A stretch of 64,000 bases of DNA from the NCBI GenBank assembly GCA_039105265.1, contig JAPFFF010000003.1, positions 4,526,001-4,590,000 on the forward strand, read 5' to 3'. Shown one piece after another: positions 57,345 to 64,000 of this stretch (position 1 is its first letter; every line of letters begins with the position of its first letter). The stretch comes from Tritrichomonas musculus. Its lineage: Eukaryota > Parabasalia > Tritrichomonadida > Tritrichomonadidae. The notes below the pieces were generated by a model. It saw only the letters and a program-made list of their open reading frames with translations. It was not told the origin of the DNA and searched no databases. The position numbers and the translations under genes were made by a program.

Positions 57345-57417
57345 GGTACTGCTATGAATCGAACTCATGCCTGCCGCCGAAGCTGGGAGACACGCTTCAT
57401 GACTCAACCACTGTACC
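57345..57417 (-). tRNA. tRNA-like sequence (pseudo-tRNA or tRNA-derived) inside the Polinton
   Basis: On the minus strand a 73-nt segment begins GGTACAG and ends CAGTACC. These pair at 6 of 7 positions as an acceptor stem. It has an A-box-like start (TGGTACAGTGG) and a B box (GTTCGATTC) inside a 4-bp T-stem (ATGA/TCAT). The anticodon arm is poor: the candidate loop CTCCCAG (anticodon CCC, Gly) has a weak stem, while GAAGC/GCTTC pairs around a larger loop. It is therefore more likely a tRNA relic or Pol III promoter than a working tRNA. Confidence 0.45.
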
Positions 57418-57563
57418 ACGTCTGGCCAGACACTAGTTAGTTGCAATATGATATTTAAACCATTCCCACTACATTACATAATGCATATCATTATAAACAC
57501 TTAAAATTTTTTCATTTTGTTTTCATATCACATTTCATAATATGATTTTTTATCTCATAGCAA

Positions 57564-57809
57564 ATGTCAAGCATCAACACTGAATTGTTTAACGATACTG
57601 CTGTTGTTAAATCACTCAAATCAAAGCAGGGTATTGATAACGAACCTAAAAAGCGTGGTCGTAAAAAGCTATATCACACTGATGAAGAACGTATCAACGC
57701 TAGAAGACAACAACAAAAGCAGTACCGTGAACGTAAAAAGCAAGAGCTCATTGAGTTGCGTGCATTTAAAGCTAGTGTAACAACCAACATTAGCAGTGAT
57801 CAAAAATAG
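57564..57809 (+). CDS. Polinton-encoded small basic protein (AT-hook/bZIP-like)
   Basis: 81 codons from an ATG. It has an AT-hook-like KKRGRKK and then a highly basic helix (EERINARRQQQKQYRERKKQ) followed by a short possible coiled coil. This looks like a DNA-binding or genome-condensing protein. A bZIP relation is possible, but the zipper is too short to be sure. It is convergent with the minus-strand gene that ends 11 bp further on. Confidence 0.65.
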   Translation: MSSINTELFNDTAVVKSLKSKQGIDNEPKKRGRKKLYHTDEERINARRQQQKQYRERKKQELIELRAFKASVTTNISSDQK

Positions 57810-57820
57810 ATCAATCATTT

Positions 57821-58297
57821 TTACAGCTTCATCTTAGGTGGATCACATGGGTTGACCTTAATCGTAACAAACATAGGTGACATCAACTTAACTGGCTGAT
57901 ATTCAAAGTCAACCAACTCCAACTCAATCTGTTTGAATGAATCAATATTAACAACATTTTTAATTGGTTTACCATACGTTTCAAAGTTCTGTATGATTGG
58001 TAAGCCATAACGAATGATATGATCGATGCTTGCTATCACTGATGGTGTATACTCAACATCACCCAAGTTGGATTGTATAGCTTGACCTTGCTTTGATATC
58101 AAGTATAGCTTGTTAGCGTAGTCTATTATCGGAATGTCACATTGTGTTGCTCTACCATTTGCTAACGGTTGGTTAAGTGGCGTGTTATACAATCCTGTTA
58201 TCAATGCTATACGATGTGACATTGATGTGATAGTGAAGTTGTCAACATGTGGTGTTAACTTAATGACATTAGTATTGTTATTCAATTGTACATTCAT
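57821..58297 (-). CDS. Polinton-encoded 158-aa protein, function unknown
   Basis: ATG at 58297. A beta-rich, soluble-looking protein (VIKLTPHVDNFTITSMSHRI; IELELVDFEYQPVKLMSPMF) without membrane segments. It lies 6 bp downstream of another minus-strand gene, so the two are probably expressed together. A virion component is possible by context. No family is recognised. Confidence 0.6.
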   Translation of the reverse strand: MNVQLNNNTNVIKLTPHVDNFTITSMSHRIALITGLYNTPLNQPLANGRATQCDIPIIDYANKLYLISKQGQAIQSNLGDVEYTPSVIASIDHIIRYGLPIIQNFETYGKPIKNVVNIDSFKQIELELVDFEYQPVKLMSPMFVTIKVNPCDPPKMKL

Positions 58298-58303
58298 AAT
58301 CGG

Positions 58304-58579
58304 TCACCCATTAGCATCATTCACATTAAATAAATCAGGTATATCACTTGGCATTGAATAGTATCTGTCTTCCAAGCTCATAGTGTTGACATGGTGTGTA
58401 TGTGCTAAATCATTATCATCCCACTCATATGTTATACTATCATCATGTGATATAAGTAACACATTCTTTGTATTGATTGCCGCAACATAATACTCAATAT
58501 ATTGACAGTTCCATGGTATTTGTATGTTAGCACGTATGCGATTGTAGTCTGGACCATTGCTCTTCAATGAAAGAATCAT
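58304..58579 (-). CDS. Polinton-encoded 91-aa protein, function unknown
   Basis: The start is taken at the ATG at 58579 (MILSLKSNGPDYNRI); the open frame upstream has only a GTG. It is beta-rich with an acidic, His-containing middle (DDSITYEWDDNDLAHTHHV). It is divergent from the large gene at 58594, with 14 bp between the start codons, and 6 bp upstream of the 158-aa gene. No family is recognised. Confidence 0.55.
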   Translation of the reverse strand: MILSLKSNGPDYNRIRANIQIPWNCQYIEYYVAAINTKNVLLISHDDSITYEWDDNDLAHTHHVNTMSLEDRYYSMPSDIPDLFNVNDANG

Positions 58580-58593
58580 TTTATCAATGGTAA

Positions 58594-61500
58594 ATGATAA
58601 CACCACTTGCAGCTCAAGCACTATCACTCAATGATAAAGGTTATGATATGAGAATACGTAATGGCGAAGTAAAATTAACACGTTATGGTAAAACAGATGA
58701 TGTACATATCAATTGCATCTATACTAAGAAAGAAATCGATGACGCATTACAATCAATGCAAACAACCATTAAAGACAATACTCAATTCACACTCAAAGAA
58801 TCAGATCAACTTTACCTATACAAACCATCATCAATAAGTCAAACGTCAAAGTACTACGTCATGACATGGAACATTGATCCAGATTACAACATACCACTAC
58901 ATACTAACTTCACTTTCATTGATCATCTCTTCAACCACGCATGGTCATTGATATGGGATGGTGATTCATGGACAGGTGATAACGTTGTGAATAACTCATA
59001 TGCTAAGCTATCAACATACCAAAGTAAAAAAGGAAGACCATATATTTATGTACAACACACTGAACGCATTGCGAGGTGGTTAAGCAGCTTTGAAGAAGTG
59101 TCATCAGATACTAACTATGCAACAGCACTATGCAAGTACATTCAAAACTGGCGTTTGGTATATGGTGATGGAACTATAATCGAGTTGAATGATTCAAACA
59201 GTAAAATTACACCAACATCATCATCTCAAATTGATATTAAAGATGTTCCATGTGATATACATTACTTCTCCGTCAAGTTAACAAGCAAAGTATCGAGTAA
59301 GAATTTACTTTATATCATGGCTGACATTGTCATTGATGATTTTACCACACCATTACGATGGGACATGCATCCAGTTACACCAATCGATGCATCATTCATT
59401 AACACATGGGATGGCAGTGTTGTCATTGAATCATTTAGATATGAACGTAGAGTCAGACACTCAAATAAGATAATCGAACCATCAACTAAGAAGAACATTA
59501 ACATATACATTGAGAAAGATTACTTCGAACAACTACCTGAAAACGCAGATGAAAACTACAATCCATTTGATACAATCATCTCACAGCAATTCTATGAAGT
59601 AACACCAGATCCACGTAACTGCACTACATTAACAACAGATCATAACATATTCTCATCCAAAATCATATGGGCTGATAACATCATGACAATGCGACGTGAT
59701 CTTAACGTTGTTGGTGGTACACTTGATGTGTTGTCATACGACTACGCTATCTTGAAAGCAATCATCAATTCTATTCAAGAACAGATGAGGTTACAAGCTA
59801 AATACAATAACTATGTCAATGACCTTCAAAAATATATAACTATAACTAAGAATGTATTAAGCATTGTGTCAGGTGCTATTAAAATTGCAACAGCATTATC
59901 TGAGTTCTCATTTGACAGTGAGAGTATGGCATTAAACACAACTCACACAGAAGACTTTCACTTCCCTGACTTTCCTGGTGGTGGTTCAGGTGGTGGTGGC
60001 GGTGGCAAGTTCCCAGGCATAGATATCATTGGTCAGTTCTTACTCAAGTATGCGGCTAATGCATTTGGTCAACAGTTTAGCAGATACCTACCATCGCAAA
60101 CAGACACACCTGCAGCAACATCATCATTAACTGCCACAGCACTTGTGTTAAGCGCATTAGAATCATTAACTCAAATAGGTAATGCAACTACCACATTAAT
60201 TGCAGGTGGACTTACATTCGATCGTATACCAACCATAGTTGATAACACACGAACGATATATCAATCACTACAAACGTTCACTGATTCAATACATGAGTTG
60301 CGACGTAGATGGAGAGAACGAACTAACAACAATACCATTGTCGATCATACAATTACTAACACTGATGAGATGGAGTTAGATGAAGATGATACAAATGAAG
60401 AAGTAAATAATCTTCCATGCGTTAGATTGACTCATGAAACAGTTACCAACACATCAGCTTTTAGTCAGCCATTATTCGGTGATCATACCATTGAATCATT
60501 ATCAAACCTATCAATAAATGAACTACTTGATTTGAACACATACGATCCAATTGAAGGTCCACAAATAGGTGATATCATGGTTAGACGAGTAGGTGACAAT
60601 CGATTTGGATTGATATACGTAACACGTGTTAATGATAAGGGTGTTAATAAGATAATATACATGAGACGAATTGATAATGAAAGCAGCACATTAACACCAC
60701 AACAATTAAGCTTACGCACAATGAGAAGTGTTAATACCAACTCAATGTGGAGTGTCAATGACAATGGCGTGGTGTATACAGCAGCACAGATTGAACGCAT
60801 GGAACCAGATGAGAGGTATCAATTTGAATCATCACATCCAGAGTTTATATTCACACGAAACGTTGATAATGAGATGGGAGTTAGTTGGACTGAAGTGAGG
60901 GACATGAATGGTTCCATTCAAGCAGTCATTGATGTAAGAATAGCAGTTAGTACTGATGTTAGCAGTGATGAGATATCAATTCATAGTCCTGAGTCAAATA
61001 TCACGATCAACTCACACGGCATCAGTATGCAACAAGGTGATATCAACGCAACAGGACAGGATGAAGTACATGAGTTAGTTGCTAACGAACACAATGTTGT
61101 CGTATCAACTCATGAGTTAACACCAACTACAGATGGCTCAGTTACAATTCCAAATACAACACTCACGTTGGCTGACATTGAACAGATGGTTTGGTATGAA
61201 CGACGTAGGTTAACCATTGAGAATCCAGCAATACGCTTCAGACCACATGTTCCAACGTTAAATGATGCTGATGAAGAGTATACTGAAGTATTATATAATA
61301 ACAACGTCATTGGCGTGATTGATCGTAGACATCTCAATCAAGTATCAATAGATGATAATCACATAACCATTTCCAATCCACATACCAGTCTCGTACTCAC
61401 TGATAGTGACATAGCATGGGCACGTCAACATGATGAACAGCAGCAACAATCCATATTACGTGGCTTCATATCAAACATCACTGATCGAATAGAACACATC

Positions 61501-61863
61501 AACAACAACATTGAATGGTTATTAGATCATCCTAATTCAACTAACCGTCTTATCATTGGACGTGGTTCATCCATATTAGTTCCAATCGTTGATGTATTGT
61601 TATACATACCTCGATTGATTCACAAAGCAGGTGAAGAAACACTTGCATTACTTTCCGAAGTTGATAATGCAACATACTCCACTTATGATGATGGTCTTGA
61701 TGCAATCATTGAGTGGTGCACTGGCAATGGCATTGATATATCATTACCTGATGATACAAATGAGGCAATCTCATTAAACTCATGTGTAAACATATGTAAA
61801 GCATTCAGAGATACCATAAAAGGTCCACTTACATTGCTCGCGTATAAGATCAAAGATGTTTAA
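58594..61863 (+). CDS. Large Polinton structural-type protein, paralogue 1
   Basis: 1089 codons from an ATG. It has a beta-rich N-terminal half with Trp-rich stretches (HAWSLIWDGDSWTGDN), then ISQQFYEVTPDPRNCTTL and DNIMTMRRDLNVVGGTLDV. A helical region near residues 390-440 is followed by a Gly-rich linker (GGGSGGGGGG, about residue 467) and a helical segment that could touch membrane. Residues about 620-960 are a long acidic beta-rich region. The size, the repeats and the pairing with a similar gene suggest a spike, fibre or minor capsid role, but no named family is recognised. Confidence 0.6.
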   Translation: MITPLAAQALSLNDKGYDMRIRNGEVKLTRYGKTDDVHINCIYTKKEIDDALQSMQTTIKDNTQFTLKESDQLYLYKPSSISQTSKYYVMTWNIDPDYNIPLHTNFTFIDHLFNHAWSLIWDGDSWTGDNVVNNSYAKLSTYQSKKGRPYIYVQHTERIARWLSSFEEVSSDTNYATALCKYIQNWRLVYGDGTIIELNDSNSKITPTSSSQIDIKDVPCDIHYFSVKLTSKVSSKNLLYIMADIVIDDFTTPLRWDMHPVTPIDASFINTWDGSVVIESFRYERRVRHSNKIIEPSTKKNINIYIEKDYFEQLPENADENYNPFDTIISQQFYEVTPDPRNCTTLTTDHNIFSSKIIWADNIMTMRRDLNVVGGTLDVLSYDYAILKAIINSIQEQMRLQAKYNNYVNDLQKYITITKNVLSIVSGAIKIATALSEFSFDSESMALNTTHTEDFHFPDFPGGGSGGGGGGKFPGIDIIGQFLLKYAANAFGQQFSRYLPSQTDTPAATSSLTATALVLSALESLTQIGNATTTLIAGGLTFDRIPTIVDNTRTIYQSLQTFTDSIHELRRRWRERTNNNTIVDHTITNTDEMELDEDDTNEEVNNLPCVRLTHETVTNTSAFSQPLFGDHTIESLSNLSINELLDLNTYDPIEGPQIGDIMVRRVGDNRFGLIYVTRVNDKGVNKIIYMRRIDNESSTLTPQQLSLRTMRSVNTNSMWSVNDNGVVYTAAQIERMEPDERYQFESSHPEFIFTRNVDNEMGVSWTEVRDMNGSIQAVIDVRIAVSTDVSSDEISIHSPESNITINSHGISMQQGDINATGQDEVHELVANEHNVVVSTHELTPTTDGSVTIPNTTLTLADIEQMVWYERRRLTIENPAIRFRPHVPTLNDADEEYTEVLYNNNVIGVIDRRHLNQVSIDDNHITISNPHTSLVLTDSDIAWARQHDEQQQQSILRGFISNITDRIEHINNNIEWLLDHPNSTNRLIIGRGSSILVPIVDVLLYIPRLIHKAGEETLALLSEVDNATYSTYDDGLDAIIEWCTGNGIDISLPDDTNEAISLNSCVNICKAFRDTIKGPLTLLAYKIKDV

Positions 61864-64000
61864 AGTAAATCATCAGGTCAGCTACCAAGTTCAGGTGAGT
61901 TTGATGCAGTTGAAGGTTATCCTGATTACTACGTCAAGCATGATGACATAACAGTGTATACACCAACTGTCAGCAGTGAATCAGGTGTTGATGATCCAGT
62001 TAATGATCCAGTCATAATCATGAAGATAACACTACCAACCACACTCAAAAACAAACTCACTGCTGCTACCAAACCCGTTGATGTGTTTAAGATTCACTTG
62101 CGCAACATGTTATTATTCGATTGGCAAGGCAACATCTTAAATGACTTCATCATATCAGCTAAAGATGGTAAGTTCATCTGCCCAGAGTTGACACACAACG
62201 TAGCACGTGATTGTTGCACATACTCAACACGCAAACGAGATGATCCTGAGATAATGTTTGCAACTGACTTCAACATTGAACCATACATACGCTTCTTGAA
62301 TGGTGACATAGTAATTCACAACCTACTCTCATCAGATGCATTGGTATCATGCAAGCCAACCATCAAGTGTGACATCATAGATGCAACTAATGCATTGAAG
62401 TTACAACGCTCTGACACATATTACTTCTATCGACCATCAATGATTGACTATGATGAACATGTTAAGTACACTGACATGTTTGCGAATGAACAACTTGAGT
62501 ATGAATGTGAGTGCTATCGAATGGTGTATAAGATACCATCAACGTATGACATACCAACCAACTTAACGTTCAAATTTAGTGAGTACTGCTTTGGCAACAC
62601 ATGGGCATTGACATGGGATGGTAACAAGTGGGTTGGTGACAGTATTCAAGGTAGGTTCCAAAGCAAGGTCATCAGCAAGTGTAAAACACGTGATCCTAAG
62701 GAAGATAACTATGGTTCAACTGGTTGCATGGTTGCAGTCAAGCGTGATACGTTGAATTACAGAGCAATACCTGAAGACAAAACACATGGCTTAGCATATT
62801 CACTACTCAACACATGCCGCAATGATGGCAAGTATGAGGTCCTGATTAAGTTGCGTGATGGTAGAGTGGTTAATGTGTCTGAGTATGAACTCAACATAGG
62901 CTATTCATTTATACTCAATGGTGCAACGATGGATGGTTATGATTTGGTTGCAATGAGTTGTACATATAATAATTACTCAACATCAACACTCAAAGTAAGC
63001 GACATTGAATTACTATACCTTGACTTGACATTGCCACATCAAGAGCATACCATGAGGTTATCATTCACAGTTGGTGAAGTTCATAATAAAAATGATGTAT
63101 ATGATAGAGGATACGTTGATTTAAGTGGAGCACTTGATACAGTCGAAAGAGTGGCATATGTTTGGAGTAAGACACCCACTCAAACCAGCAATGATGATGG
63201 CTTAACACCACGTGATATTGCATTATACCTTCGTCATGATTACACTGATCCTATTGATGAAGTTAATTGGGATCCATCTACAAATGCATTCGAATACATC
63301 ATCAAGCAACAGTTCTATGAAGTGTCACCTAATCCAAACTCAGCTACAACACTCTACACTGACTTCAACATTACATCATCGAAGATAATCACTGCTGACA
63401 ACATCACTACAATGAGATCTGACTTGAATCTCGTCACTAACAACGTTGATGTAGTATCGTATGATGTTAAGGAGGTGCAATCTAAGGTTGATGCACTTGG
63501 CTCACAGATGACTGACCAACAAGCTAAGACTAAATACCTTGAGAAGGAAGTTGATAAGATTGATATGAAAGCTAATGTTGGTATTGCGTTAGGTGCTGTT
63601 GGTTGTGTGTTAGGTGCGACTGGCATAGGTGTTGCTGGTAAAGCATTATCATTTGCAACGAAGGGTGTTGGTTCAGCTGTCAAATCAGGTGGTCGTGAGT
63701 TAGTTAACACCATAACTAAAGCTAGTGATGTTGGTGCTGATGTATTGGATGACATGGTAGGTAAGCTGACTGATGAACTACCTGATATTGGCGCTGATAT
63801 ATTCTTCGGTGACTTAGTTAGTGGTGCTAAGACAGCAACGTTAAGTGTAACTAACGATGCAACTCATGATGAACCTCAAGTTAGCACTCATGACAAGCTT
63901 ACTAAGATAGCTCAATGGTGTGATGAAGAATACATACCAGTAACAGAGATGAACTTCAGTGATGAACTCGATGATCCATCTAAAGTGGCAATGACATTGA
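61864..64000 (+). CDS. Large Polinton structural-type protein, paralogue 2 (runs off the window)
   Basis: Open to the right edge and in the same phase as the gene before it. The first in-frame ATG is at 62020, so the true start is uncertain. It shares the order of parts of paralogue 1: FGNTWALTWDGNKWVGDS, IKQQFYEVSPNPNSATTL, DNITTMRSDLNLVTNNVDV, then a coiled-coil stretch (VQSKVDALGSQMTDQQAKTK) and a glycine/alanine-rich hydrophobic segment (IALGAVGCVLGATGIGVAGK) that may insert in membrane. Its last visible part (KIAQWCDEEYIP) aligns with the end of paralogue 1. The two probably come from a tandem duplication. Confidence 0.6.

Larger units (their letters stand above)
50973..64000 (+). mobile_element. 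Maverick/Polinton element, partial (left part; right part outside the window)
   Basis: Base composition changes sharply near 50.95-51.0 kb from A/T-runs to C- and GC-richer sequence, and stays so to the window end. AGTAGATACCC at 50973 is a plausible left edge (Polinton termini usually start with AG), but the partner terminus is not in the window. Parts seen: protein-primed family B DNA polymerase, a 150-aa protein, a short-repeat tract, a tRNA-like segment, a small basic protein, two minus-strand genes and two tandem paralogous large genes. Integrase, packaging ATPase, protease and major capsid genes are not visible and would lie outside. As far as seen it looks whole, with no clear breaks, so it is probably a young insertion. 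Confidence 0.8.

Noticed and set aside
58580-58627. Sixteen extra N-terminal codons for the 91-aa Polinton gene
   Set aside because: The upstream start is a GTG and would overlap the divergent gene. The ATG at 58579 leaves a clean 14-bp gap.

Overview
The window looks like nuclear DNA of a parabasalid protist, most likely Tritrichomonas or a close relative. It is strongly AT-rich with long homopolymers. It carries families expanded in trichomonads: an R2R3 Myb protein, a BTB/ankyrin protein, a BspA-like leucine-rich repeat gene, a giant AAA protein, a large Mutator-like element (MULE) and a Maverick/Polinton. The genes are almost all intronless. One candidate 23-nt intron with an ACTAAC branch-point/3' splice signal is seen. 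These assignments come from motifs read by eye; no search was run.

Layout. (1) 1-13190, minus strand: one open frame of at least 4396 codons for a giant protein with six tandem AAA+ modules, followed by a very long, partly beta-rich C-terminal half that runs off the left edge. (2) 13.2-18.6 kb: a graveyard of relics, including a BspA-like gene wrecked by a 49-bp tandem expansion, a decayed DDE transposase, a proline-rich fragment and an unidentified decayed ORF. (3) 19.1-33.6 kb: the main host gene block. It holds a Myb regulator, an unknown 205-aa protein, a C2-like protein, a small MGCC lipid-anchored protein that resembles LAMTOR1/p18, a 2255-aa formin with a huge coiled coil, and a BTB-like/ankyrin gene. 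(4) 33835-46549: a 12.7-kb MULE with 34-bp terminal inverted repeats and a probable 9-bp target duplication. It holds a 1501-aa transposase with a Q-rich repeat arm and two large tandem arrays (63-bp units at its left, about 126-bp units at its right). (5) 46801-49305: a remarkable fusion of the C-terminal half of a CHD-type chromatin remodeller with an AAA-ATPase-like plus PD-(D/E)XK nuclease block. (6) From about 50.97 kb to the window end: part of a Polinton, of visibly different base composition. It carries a protein-primed family B DNA polymerase, small proteins, a tRNA-like segment, a 10-12-bp repeat tract and two tandem paralogous large structural-type genes. It looks whole as far as it is visible and extends beyond the window.

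How parts relate. The C2-like and MGCC genes are divergent from a gap of under 80 bp, and the formin and ankyrin genes are divergent from a 306-bp gap with an inverted repeat. The MULE landed between the ankyrin gene and the CHD/AAA/nuclease fusion, about 250 bp upstream of the latter, so it could affect that gene's promoter. In-frame repeat growth is a recurring theme (giant AAA protein, formin, transposase, Polinton polymerase). In the BspA relic the unit is not a multiple of three and the gene died.
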